DNA from: Mesorhizobium sp. M1D.F.Ca.ET.043.01.1.1
Lineage (GTDB): Bacteria; Pseudomonadota; Alphaproteobacteria; Rhizobiales; Rhizobiaceae
NCBI RefSeq assembly: GCF_003952385.1
Contig: NZ_CP034444.1
Coordinates: 1,426,001-1,490,000, forward strand
DNA: 64,000 nucleotides
Reading direction: 5' to 3'
Shown in pieces: positions 1 to 7,889 of the stretch (positions are counted from its first letter, which is position 1; the number at the start of each line of letters is the position of its first letter). The notes beneath the pieces were generated by a model. That model made no database searches and was not told where the DNA came from. It saw only the letters and a list, made by a program, of their open reading frames with translations. The position numbers and the translations under genes were made by a program.

Positions 1-540
1 CTCGGCCTGCTCATCGGTTATTTCCGCGGCATCGTCGACGACGTGGTCAGCCGTGTGCTTGAAGCCTTCATGGCGATCCCGGTGGTGATCATCGCGCTGC
101 TCGCCATCGTCGCGCTCGGCACTTCGAAGATCACCGTCATCGTCGTCATCGGCCTGAGCTTCGCGCCGATCATCGCCCGTACCGTGCGCTCGGCGGTGCT
201 GGCCGAGCGCGAGCTCGACTATGTCGCGGCGGCCAAGCTGCGCCACGAAGGCGCGCTGCACACGATGTTCGTCGAGATCCTGCCCAACGTCATCCCGCCG
301 ATCCTGGTCGAGACGACGGTGCGGCTGGGTTACGCGATCTTCGCGGTTGCGACACTCTCGTTCATGGGCTTCGGCATCCAGCCGCCCTCGCCCGACTGGG
401 GCCTCTCGATCTCCAGCAACTACGGCATGATCGGCGGCGGCTTCTGGTGGACGGTGCTGTTCGACGCCCTGGCCATCGCCTCGCTGGTGATCGGCGTCAA
501 CCTGGTGGCGGACGGCGTCCATGGAGCGTTCAATGACTGA
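1..540 (+). CDS. Peptide ABC transporter permease, DppC/OppC type (5' end missing)
   Basis: The reading frame is open from base 1, so the gene begins upstream of the window and only its last 179 codons are present. The protein is an inner-membrane permease of a dipeptide/oligopeptide importer. The visible part has hydrophobic membrane segments and the binding-protein-dependent permease loop near AAKLRHEGALHTMFVEILP, where the ATPase docks, followed by a typical C-terminal helix pair. Its stop overlaps the start of the fused ATPase gene by eight bases (ATGACTGA), which indicates translational coupling. The binding protein of the same system is probably the one at 3687-5342. Family assignment is firm; the exact substrate is unknown. 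Confidence 0.9.
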   Translation, partial: LGLLIGYFRGIVDDVVSRVLEAFMAIPVVIIALLAIVALGTSKITVIVVIGLSFAPIIARTVRSAVLAERELDYVAAAKLRHEGALHTMFVEILPNVIPPILVETTVRLGYAIFAVATLSFMGFGIQPPSPDWGLSISSNYGMIGGGFWWTVLFDALAIASLVIGVNLVADGVHGAFND

Positions 541-2554
541 GAAGAACGCGCTCGAGCTCAACGATCTCTCCGTCGCCTACCGCGTTGGCGGCCGCAACCG
601 GGCGGTGCTGCGCAATGTCAGCCTTACCATCGGCCGGGGCGAGGCCTACGGACTGGTCGGCGAATCCGGCTGCGGCAAATCCACCGCGGCGCTGTCTGTG
701 GTGCGCTACCTGCCGCGCAACGGCTCGATCACCGGCGGCTCGATCGCGCTCGACGGCCAGGACGTGATGAAGCTCGATGCCGAAGCGCTGCGGCGGGCGC
801 GTGCGGAAAGCGTGTCGATGGTCTATCAGGACCCCGGCAAGGCGCTGAACCCGTCGCTGCGCATCGGCCGCCAGCTCACCGAGATTTTCGAGCTGGCCGG
901 CATCTCGGGACAGGCGGCGAGCAACAAGGCGATCGCCATGCTGAACCGGGTGCGGATATCCGATCCGGTGAGCGTCATGCAGCGCTATCCGCATCAGCTT
1001 TCCGGCGGCATGCAGCAGCGCGTGGCGATCGCCATGGCGCTGGCCAACGACCCATCGATGCTGATCCTCGACGAGCCGACGACCGGCCTCGACGCCACGG
1101 TCGAAGCCGAAGTGCTCGACCTGATCGCCCAGTTGAGAAGAGAACTGTCGGCATCGATCCTGTTCATCAGCCACAATCTCGCCGTCGTCTCCAACATGTG
1201 CGACCGGGTCGGCGTGCTCTATGCCGGCATGCTGGTCGAGGAAGGCTCGACGAAGGACGTCTTCAACGATCCGCGCCATCCATACACGGTGGCGCTGCTG
1301 CGCTGCCTGCCGCGCGGCGGCCAGCGCAAGGACCAGGGCCGCCTTGACACCATTCCCGGCTTCCTGCCCGGCATCGGCGCCAATATCGTCGGTTGCGCCT
1401 TCGCCGACCGCTGCGCGCTGGCGACGGAGCGCTGCCGCAGCGAGCCGCCGCCGCTCTACGAGCTCGAAGGCGGCCGCCTGTCGCGCTGCCACTACCACGA
1501 CAAGGCGCAGACGCTGCCGCGCGCCACGCCCGCGGAGATTCCCGCCGTCGCGCCGAAGCAGGCGCCGCCGGTGCTGCAGGTCGAAGGCCTGAACAAGACC
1601 TATGCCAGCCACGGCCGCCCGCTAAGAGCGGTGAAGGATGTTTCGGTCAGCCTGAGGCCCGGCGAGACGCTCGGGCTGGTCGGCGAATCCGGCAGCGGCA
1701 AGACCACTTTCGCGAGGCTTCTGCTCGGCCTCGTGCCGCCGGACGAAGGCGGCAGCATCGAGCTCGAGGGCCAGCAATTGGCGCCGCGGCTGGCAAGCCG
1801 CTCGGAGGACCAGGTCAAGGCGGTGCAGATCGTCTTCCAGAACCCGGATTCGGCGCTCAACCGCTCACATTCGATCCGGCACATCCTCAGCCGTGCCTTG
1901 AAGCGGCTAGGCGGACTCACCGGCAAGACACTGGACACACGCCTCGAAGAGCTCGTCCGCTCGGTGCGGCTCACCGACCGGCATCTCGCGGTCAAGCCGC
2001 GCCAGCTCTCGGGCGGGTTGAAGCAGCGCGTGGCGATCGCCCGCGCCTTCGCCGGTGATCCGCGCATCGTCGTCTGCGACGAGCCGACCTCGGCGCTCGA
2101 CGTGTCGGTGCAGGCGGCGATCCTCAACCTCTTAGCCGACCTGCAGTCGAAGCAGGATGTCAGCTACATCTTCATCTCGCACGACCTCGGCGTGGTGCGC
2201 TATCTCTCCGACAAGATCGCCGTGCTCTATCTCGGCCGCATCATGGAGTTCGGGCCGTCGGAAGCAGTGTTTTCCGGGCCACATCATCCCTATACCGAGG
2301 CGCTGTTGTCGGCCGTGCCGAAACTCGACCGGACCGAAAGCTCACGCATCCGCCTCGACGGCGAAATCCCGAGCGCGGCCAATCCGCCGACAGGCTGCGT
2401 CTTCCACACGCGCTGCCCGCGCAAGATCGGCGCCATCTGCGAGACGCAGGAGCCGGAACTGACCGAGGCCGAGCCGGGGCATACGATCCGCTGCCATATT
2501 CCTTTTGCGGAGTTGGCCAGACTGCAGAAGCCGAAGGCCGTGGAGCCGGCGTGA
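533..2554 (+). CDS. Fused peptide ABC transporter ATP-binding protein (DppD-DppF type)
   Basis: A 673-residue protein carries two complete ABC ATPase modules that energise peptide import at the inner face of the membrane. Module 1 has Walker A GESGCGKST near residues 43-51, signature LSGGMQQR and Walker B LILDEPTTGLD. Module 2 starts near residue 344 with Walker A GESGSGKTT, signature LSGGLKQR and VVCDEPTSALD. Each ends with the cysteine-containing oligopeptide/dipeptide extension (GCAFADRC and GCVFHTRCP). DppD and DppF are usually separate proteins; fusion is common in rhizobia. I chose ATG 533 because it overlaps the permease stop; an in-frame ATG at 521 would add four residues. A palindromic repeat follows the stop directly. 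Confidence 0.93.
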   Translation: MTEKNALELNDLSVAYRVGGRNRAVLRNVSLTIGRGEAYGLVGESGCGKSTAALSVVRYLPRNGSITGGSIALDGQDVMKLDAEALRRARAESVSMVYQDPGKALNPSLRIGRQLTEIFELAGISGQAASNKAIAMLNRVRISDPVSVMQRYPHQLSGGMQQRVAIAMALANDPSMLILDEPTTGLDATVEAEVLDLIAQLRRELSASILFISHNLAVVSNMCDRVGVLYAGMLVEEGSTKDVFNDPRHPYTVALLRCLPRGGQRKDQGRLDTIPGFLPGIGANIVGCAFADRCALATERCRSEPPPLYELEGGRLSRCHYHDKAQTLPRATPAEIPAVAPKQAPPVLQVEGLNKTYASHGRPLRAVKDVSVSLRPGETLGLVGESGSGKTTFARLLLGLVPPDEGGSIELEGQQLAPRLASRSEDQVKAVQIVFQNPDSALNRSHSIRHILSRALKRLGGLTGKTLDTRLEELVRSVRLTDRHLAVKPRQLSGGLKQRVAIARAFAGDPRIVVCDEPTSALDVSVQAAILNLLADLQSKQDVSYIFISHDLGVVRYLSDKIAVLYLGRIMEFGPSEAVFSGPHHPYTEALLSAVPKLDRTESSRIRLDGEIPSAANPPTGCVFHTRCPRKIGAICETQEPELTEAEPGHTIRCHIPFAELARLQKPKAVEPA

Positions 2555-2556
2555 TC

Positions 2557-2668
2557 GCCGTCAGAATGCCACCGCGCGTCGCGATCTTTCGGATCGCTCC
2601 ATTCGCTTAGGTTTTGATTTTACGCATGTCTTTATCCCGAAACCGGTCCCGACTTTCAGGAGACATGC
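2557..2668. repeat. Rhizobial palindromic intergenic repeat, copy A
   Basis: After the ATPase stop lies a small GCGAT/ATCGC hairpin (2581-2596) and then a perfect dyad GCATGTCT (2624-2631) / AGACATGC (2661-2668). The second part resembles the element at 7768-7865 in order and spacing: a thymine-rich stretch, the GCATGTC arm, a cytosine/adenine-rich middle, then GACATG. The right half overlaps the 3' end of the convergent LysR gene, whose stop codon (2656-2658) falls in the loop. Confidence 0.65.
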
Positions 2669-3561
2669 TTCAACATGCTGAAGGCGCGGTCGCTCTCCGC
2701 GAAAGCCTGCTCGTTGGACAGGTTCCTGGCAAGCGTGCGCAGGCCGGTCAGGGCGATATCGAGAGCATCGGAAGATGCCGGGTTCTCCGGGTAGGCTAGA
2801 TAAATCGGCCGCTGGAACACCGGCGTATCCTCGACGCGCCGCAATTCGCCGCGCTCGATGTGAGGGCTGACCGCGCTCAGCGGCAGATAGGCGGCCGCCT
2901 TTTGCGACAGCACATGCTGCAGGCCAATGAACACCAGCCCGGCCGAGATCGCCGGCTTCACCTTGCCGGCAAAGGCGCGGTCATGCTCGACGCGGAACTC
3001 CAGCCCCCAATCCATCAGGATGTAGTTGTCCGTCCACGGCCCGACCTGCTCCGCGTGCTGGACGAGAACCACCTGATCGACGGCAAGAGTCTCATAGACG
3101 ATGCCGGGATGCGGCCTGGGCAGATAGAGGATGCAGATGTCGAGCAGGCCTTCAGCCATCTGGTCGATCGCCAGATCCGGGAAGCTGCCTTCCAGCCGAA
3201 GCGCTACATTCGGCCGCTTCGCCCGTATCCAGTCGATCCAGGGCGAGGTGATGCTGTCCCAGAGATAGGCCGGCGCGGTGAGCCTCAGCAGCGTCTCGTA
3301 GCCATCGGGAACGGCAATGTCCTGGCGCGATTGCTCCCAGGTGCGGGTGATCGTCGAGGCATGCGGCAGGAACTGCCGGCCGGCCGGCGTCAGCGTGACG
3401 CCATCGCTGTCGCGGACGAACAGCTTGCGCCCCAATTGTTGCTCCAGGCCGCGGATGCGCGCGCTGACGGTGGACTGGGCGAGGTTCAGCCGATGGGCGG
3501 CGACCGTGAAGCTGCCATGCTCGGCGACCTCCAGGAAACTGCGCAGATTCTCGGTATCCAT
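2656..3561 (-). CDS. LysR-family transcriptional regulator
   Basis: A 301-residue protein of normal family length. Residues 1-60 form the winged helix-turn-helix (MDTENLRSFLEVAEHGSFTV, with the typical LAQSTVSARI recognition helix), followed by a periplasmic-binding-protein-like effector domain. It lies between the ATPase and binding-protein genes of the peptide importer and is divergent from the binding protein at 3687, so it probably controls this importer. The effector is unknown. The last codons and the stop lie inside a repeat element, so the C-terminal tail (LKHVS) may derive from repeat sequence. Confidence 0.92.
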   Translation of the reverse strand: MDTENLRSFLEVAEHGSFTVAAHRLNLAQSTVSARIRGLEQQLGRKLFVRDSDGVTLTPAGRQFLPHASTITRTWEQSRQDIAVPDGYETLLRLTAPAYLWDSITSPWIDWIRAKRPNVALRLEGSFPDLAIDQMAEGLLDICILYLPRPHPGIVYETLAVDQVVLVQHAEQVGPWTDNYILMDWGLEFRVEHDRAFAGKVKPAISAGLVFIGLQHVLSQKAAAYLPLSAVSPHIERGELRRVEDTPVFQRPIYLAYPENPASSDALDIALTGLRTLARNLSNEQAFAESDRAFSMLKHVS

Positions 3562-3585
3562 CGCTTTCGCTTTCGGCTCAGAGGT

Positions 3586-3750
3586 AATCGAAAATTCCGA
3601 TGGCCCTCATCATAAAATATCGCTTTTCGGTAGTGATCAACAGTGAACTAGATGGCAAGCCCCCACGCCAACCAAGGAATGCAGCCATGCCGAAGCATTT
3701 CAGGACGACCGACGCCGCCCGCAAAAACCTCAGCGCAATCGAAAATTCCG
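3586..3750. repeat. Pair of identical 14-mers flanking the start of the binding-protein gene
   Basis: AATCGAAAATTCCG occurs at 3586-3599, in the divergent LysR/binding-protein intergenic region, and again at 3737-3750, within the first codons of the binding-protein gene. The upstream copy sits in a partial dyad, ATCG-N7-CGAT. Candidate paired sites for the LysR regulator; the role is inferred. Confidence 0.35.
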
Positions 3751-5342
3751 CTATCGACGAATTGCTCGCAGGCCGGATCGGCCGGCGTGAATTCCTGCGC
3801 CATGGCAGCGTGCTCGGCCTGTCGCTGCCCTTCCTCGGCGGCATCGCCTCGGCGGTCGGCCTTGGCGCACCGCAGGCACGCGCCGAAGGCAAGCCGGGCG
3901 GTACGGTGCGCGCCGGTATCGCCGTGCCCGGCGGCGCCATCGACCCGGTGACCTTCTACGACAGCGGCAGCTATCAGCTCGTCTTCCAGACGGCCGAATT
4001 CCTGTGCGTGACGCAGCCGGACCTGACGCTGAAGCCGGTTCTGGCGGAAAGCTGGTCGCCCAACGCCGATGGCAGCGTCTGGACCTTCAAGCTGCGCAAA
4101 GGCGTGAAATTCCACAATGGCGAGGATTTCAAGGCCGACGACGTCGTGGCGACCTTCGATCGCCTCTCCGACCCGAAGGGCAGCTCCAACGCGTTGTCGG
4201 TGTTCAAGGGCCTGCTGTCGAAAGGCGGCACGCGCAAGGTCGACGACCATACCGTCGAGTTCCATCTCGACGCGCCGAACGGCAGCTTCCCCTATTCGGT
4301 GTCGATCGACAATTACAACGCCGTCATCCTGCCGGCGAGCTACAAGGGCGACTACGAGAAGACTTTCGAGGGCACCGGCCCGTTCCGGCTGGAAAGCTAC
4401 ACGCCGAAGGTCGGCGCCAGCTTCGTGCGCAATCCCGACTACTGGGGCGAGAAGGCGCTGCCTGACCGCCTCGAATTCAAGTTCTATGGCGACGTGCAGC
4501 CGCGCATCCTGGCGCTGCAGGCGGGCGAGGTCGACGTGCTCGACGCCATCCCGCTCGACGTCAGCCAGGTGGTGCTCGGCAATCCCGACATCACGGTGCT
4601 GCGCGTGGCGTCCACCGCGCATCGCCAACTCCACATGCGCTGCGACATGGCGCCCTTCACCGACAAGCGCGTGCGCCAGGCCCTCGCCCTCTCGATCGAC
4701 CGCTCCAAGCTGGTCGACGGGCTCTGCCGCGGCATGGCGGCGACCGGCAATGACAGCCCGTTCGCGCCGGCCTTCCCGGCTACCGACAAATCGGTGCCGC
4801 AGCGCGCGCAGGACATCGCCAAGGCCAAGCAGTTGATGGAGGCCGCCGGCCTTGCCAGCGGCTTCGACATGACGCTGACCACGCTGCGCTATTCCGACAT
4901 TCCCGGCTACGCGCAGCTCTTCCAGAACTTCGCCAAGGAGATCGGCACGCGCATCTCGCTCAACATCGAGGACCAGGACAAATATTACGGCAAGGCGGTG
5001 TTCGGCCAGTCCGACTGGCTGGACAGCCCGCTCGGCATCACCGACTACGCGCATCGCAGCGTGCCGAACGTCTTTCTGAAGAGTCCCCTGGTGAGCGACG
5101 GTCCGTGGAACGCGGCGCATTTCAAGAACACGGCCTATGACGGGCTGGTGGCCGGCTACCTCAAGGCGCTCGACCTCGACGCGCAGCGCAAGGCTGCCTC
5201 CGACATCCAAAAACTGCTGCTCGACGAGACGCCGGTGATCTTCAGCTATTTCCCGGACCTCCTGGTGCCGGTGCGCAAGAATGTCAGCGGCCTGCCGCCG
5301 ATCGCCGCCGGCCTGCTGCTCGATCGTGTCTCGGTGGGTTGA
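3687..5342 (+). CDS. Peptide ABC transporter substrate-binding protein (Tat signal)
   Basis: A 551-residue family 5 (SBP_bac_5) solute-binding protein for peptides or related solutes, acting in the periplasm. Residues 33-34 are a twin arginine in GRREFLRHG, followed by a hydrophobic stretch and an AQA-like cleavage region (PQARAEG), so export is probably by the Tat pathway. Mature motifs include the family's LAESWSPNADGSVWTFKLR and VKFHNGEDFKADDV. ATG 3687 is preferred because AAGGA stands upstream at about 3674; a longer frame upstream lacks a ribosome site. The next gene starts two bases after the stop. Confidence 0.92.
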   Translation: MPKHFRTTDAARKNLSAIENSAIDELLAGRIGRREFLRHGSVLGLSLPFLGGIASAVGLGAPQARAEGKPGGTVRAGIAVPGGAIDPVTFYDSGSYQLVFQTAEFLCVTQPDLTLKPVLAESWSPNADGSVWTFKLRKGVKFHNGEDFKADDVVATFDRLSDPKGSSNALSVFKGLLSKGGTRKVDDHTVEFHLDAPNGSFPYSVSIDNYNAVILPASYKGDYEKTFEGTGPFRLESYTPKVGASFVRNPDYWGEKALPDRLEFKFYGDVQPRILALQAGEVDVLDAIPLDVSQVVLGNPDITVLRVASTAHRQLHMRCDMAPFTDKRVRQALALSIDRSKLVDGLCRGMAATGNDSPFAPAFPATDKSVPQRAQDIAKAKQLMEAAGLASGFDMTLTTLRYSDIPGYAQLFQNFAKEIGTRISLNIEDQDKYYGKAVFGQSDWLDSPLGITDYAHRSVPNVFLKSPLVSDGPWNAAHFKNTAYDGLVAGYLKALDLDAQRKAASDIQKLLLDETPVIFSYFPDLLVPVRKNVSGLPPIAAGLLLDRVSVG

Positions 5343-5344
5343 TC

Positions 5345-6235
5345 ATGGTCGCGCGCAGCAACCTGGCGGCCAACGACGAGAAAAGGACGACGACCATTCG
5401 CAAGCCTCATCTGCGCGGCCGCGGGCCGCATTTCCCGCTGCTCGACACTATCGTGCAATACGAGTTCGAGCCGGGCTACGTCGCCTTCACCATGCCCTCG
5501 CCCAAGCGGCTGCGCGTCCAGGTCGGGCCGATGATCGTCGCCGACACCACCAGGGCGCTAGTGCTTTATGAGAGCGACCACCTGCCGGTCTACTACTTCC
5601 CGATGAGCGACGTGCGCGAGGAGTTCCTGCTGCCGAGCAGGACCACGACGGAGGATCCGTTCAAGGGCACCGCCACGCACTACTCGCTGAACACCGGCAT
5701 CACGCTCGTCGAGGACGGCGCCTGGCGCTATCTCGATCCGGTCAAGGGCTGCCCGCCGATCGCGGACTACATCTCCTTCTACTGGCCGAAGATGACGCAT
5801 TGGTGGGAGGAGGACGAGGAGATCTTCGTCCATGCCCGCGACCCGTTCCGTCGCGTCGACTGCCTGCCTTCATCGCGGCGCGTGCAGGTGATCCTCGACG
5901 GCGAGCAGGTCGCCGATTCCCGGCGTGGCGTGTTCCTGTTCGAGACCGGCCATCCGGTTCGGCATTATCTGCCGATCTCGGACACGCGGCTCGATATGTT
6001 CACGCCCAGCCGCTACATCTCGCGCTGCCCCTACAAGGGCATCTCCAACTACTACCACGTGACGACGCCCAAGGAGCGGCACGAGAACCTGGTCTGGTAC
6101 TATCCCGAGCCCGTGCACGAGGCCGAGCGCATCAAGGGACTGGTGTGCTTCCACCACGAACTGGTCGACAAGATCCTGGTCGACGGGGTTGAGATTCCCA
6201 AGGAAGCGACAGCGGCGTCCGACGGCTATTTTTGA
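5345..6235 (+). CDS. DUF427 domain protein with two DUF427 units
   Basis: A 296-residue soluble protein with two copies of the DUF427 fold, roughly residues 45-135 and 165-265. Each has a strand rich in aromatic residues (VYYFPMSDVREEFLLPS and HYLPISDTRLDMFTPS) and a K-G-x-(A/S) turn (FKGTATHYSL and YKGISNYYHV). The biochemical role of the family is not established. It follows the binding-protein gene by two bases and is therefore likely co-transcribed with the peptide importer, which suggests a role in processing or sensing the imported compound. No signal peptide is seen. Confidence 0.85.
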   Translation: MVARSNLAANDEKRTTTIRKPHLRGRGPHFPLLDTIVQYEFEPGYVAFTMPSPKRLRVQVGPMIVADTTRALVLYESDHLPVYYFPMSDVREEFLLPSRTTTEDPFKGTATHYSLNTGITLVEDGAWRYLDPVKGCPPIADYISFYWPKMTHWWEEDEEIFVHARDPFRRVDCLPSSRRVQVILDGEQVADSRRGVFLFETGHPVRHYLPISDTRLDMFTPSRYISRCPYKGISNYYHVTTPKERHENLVWYYPEPVHEAERIKGLVCFHHELVDKILVDGVEIPKEATAASDGYF

Positions 6236-6239
6236 GCGA

Positions 6240-6340
6240 ACTCCCAGCCTCTTCCTGAAGCGAAGCAACGAAGCGGCGCAGATTGGCAGCCGTGGCGTTC
6301 CTTCGCGCCCCCCTCTGCCCTGCCGGCCTTGAATTGATCC
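6240..6340. repeat. Degenerate rhizobial intergenic repeat-like sequence
   Basis: The 208-base gap before the oxidoreductase begins with a stretch containing GAAGCGAAGCAACGAAGCGGCG and then a cytosine-rich segment. The first part resembles the GAAGCAAGGAGCGAAGCGACG core of the element at 22020-22090. The rest of the gap (6341-6443) is AT-richer and presumably holds the promoter of the next gene. The repeat assignment is tentative. Confidence 0.35.
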
Positions 6341-6443
6341 CTCAGGGCAATGCCCAAATCCCGGTTGAAATATTTTTCAAATAGAAATAGGAATGTTCAA
6401 ACGATTGCGGCGCGGCGGCGCGCCAAGGACCGGAGGAAGCAAT

Positions 6444-7766
6444 ATGTCCCATCCGCAATTCGCAGCGGAACTCCTGCAGCGCGCTGAGAAGCAGGGACCG
6501 ATCACCATCGGGCTCGCCGGCGCCGGGCAGATGGGGACGGACATCGTCGTCCAGGTGGCGCTCATGCCGGGCATGCGCATCGGCGCCATTTCGGAAGTCA
6601 GGCCGCAGGCGGCGATCGATGCCGCGCTGCTTGCCGGCCACGACCGCTCCGATATCGTGCAGGCGCCCAATGCGGCGGCCATCGACCGCGCCATCGAGGC
6701 CGGCAAGATCGCCGTCACCGAGGATCTTCACGCGCTCGCCGCCGCCGGCCGCATCGACGTCATCATCGACGCCACCGGCAATCCCAATATCGGCACGCTG
6801 TTCGCGCTCGAAGTGATGAAGAACGGCAAGCATATCGTCATGCTCAATGTCGAGGCCGACATCACCATCGGCCGCTTCCTCAAGGAGGAAGCACGAAAGG
6901 CCGGCGTGGTCTACACCGGCGCGGCCGGCGACGAGCCCGCCTGCACGCTGGAGATCATCGGCTTCGCCAAAAGCCTCGGCTTCACCATAGTTGCCGCCGG
7001 CAAAGGCAAGAACAATCCGCTCAAGTTCGATGCGGTGCCCGCCGATTACGAGAAGGAGGCGGCCGAGCGCAACATGAATGCGCGCATGCTTGTCGAGTTC
7101 GTCGACGGCTCGAAGACGGCGATCGAGATGGTGGCGATCGCCAATGCCACCGGCCTGGTGCCGGACGTGCCCGGCATGCACGGCCCGACGGCAACGCTGG
7201 AGGAACTGGCAAGCGTGCTCTGCCCGCGCGAGGACGGCGGCGTGCTGCACCGCAAGGGCGTGGTCGACTATTCGATCGGCAAGGGCGTCGCGCCCGGCGT
7301 GTTCTGCATCATCGAGACGAAGCATCCGCGCGTGCTTGAGCGCATGATCGACCTCAAGGTCGGCAAGGGTCCGTATTTCACGATCTTCCGCCCCTATCAC
7401 CTGACCAGTCTCGAAGTGCCGCTCTCGGCGGCGCGCGCGGTGGTCTACAAGCGCGCCGACATGGAGCCGCTCGACCATCCGGTGGCCGAGGCGGTGGCGG
7501 TGGCCAAGACCAATCTCGGCACCGGACAGTCGCTCGGCATGATCGGCGAGAACGATTATCGCGGCTTTGCCATGACCTGGGAGGACGCGCGCGCCAAGGG
7601 CGCGCTGCCGCTCGGCCTTGCCGAGCGCGCCAAGGTGGTGAAGCCGGTGAAGGCCGGCGACTTCCTGACCTATGAAAATTGTGTACCCGACGATTCGATG
7701 GTGATAACCCAGATCCGCCGTCGTCTCGACCAGTCGGACGGGCGGTTCGTACCCAACGCGGCCTAA
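6444..7766 (+). CDS. NAD(P)-dependent oxidoreductase with SAF domain (homoserine-dehydrogenase-like)
   Basis: A 440-residue cytoplasmic protein. Residues 15-45 form a Rossmann nucleotide-binding fold (GLAGAGQMGTDIV), followed by a homoserine-dehydrogenase-like NAD-binding domain (VIIDATGNPNIGTLFALE). The C-terminal part matches the SAF-domain arrangement of this family (LAERAKVVKPVKAGDFLTYE). Members occur next to sugar or polyol kinases and class II aldolases, but the reaction of this subgroup is not known to me. ATG 6444 has GGAGGA at 6432-6437. It is followed by a repeat and an FGGY kinase and probably acts with it on a carbohydrate acid or polyol. Confidence 0.82.
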   Translation: MSHPQFAAELLQRAEKQGPITIGLAGAGQMGTDIVVQVALMPGMRIGAISEVRPQAAIDAALLAGHDRSDIVQAPNAAAIDRAIEAGKIAVTEDLHALAAAGRIDVIIDATGNPNIGTLFALEVMKNGKHIVMLNVEADITIGRFLKEEARKAGVVYTGAAGDEPACTLEIIGFAKSLGFTIVAAGKGKNNPLKFDAVPADYEKEAAERNMNARMLVEFVDGSKTAIEMVAIANATGLVPDVPGMHGPTATLEELASVLCPREDGGVLHRKGVVDYSIGKGVAPGVFCIIETKHPRVLERMIDLKVGKGPYFTIFRPYHLTSLEVPLSAARAVVYKRADMEPLDHPVAEAVAVAKTNLGTGQSLGMIGENDYRGFAMTWEDARAKGALPLGLAERAKVVKPVKAGDFLTYENCVPDDSMVITQIRRRLDQSDGRFVPNAA

Positions 7767-7767
7767 A

Positions 7768-7865
7768 GCGCGTCGCGCTGAAACGAATCCAGGCGACGCG
7801 ATTTAGGTCCTTGTTTTTATGCATGTCGTTTTCGCAAAACCGCTGCACACTTTTGCGCGACATCC
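7768..7865. repeat. Rhizobial palindromic intergenic repeat, copy B (two hairpins)
   Basis: The element starts just after the oxidoreductase stop. The first dyad is CGCGTCGC (7769-7776) / GCGACGCG (7793-7800). A thymine-rich link follows, then GCATGTCG (7821-7828) / CGACATCC (7858-7865, one mismatch). It fills almost the whole gap to the kinase gene. Its order resembles copy A at 2557-2668. Confidence 0.7.
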
Positions 7866-7889
7866 ACTAACCCTGCGGATCGCCGCCTG

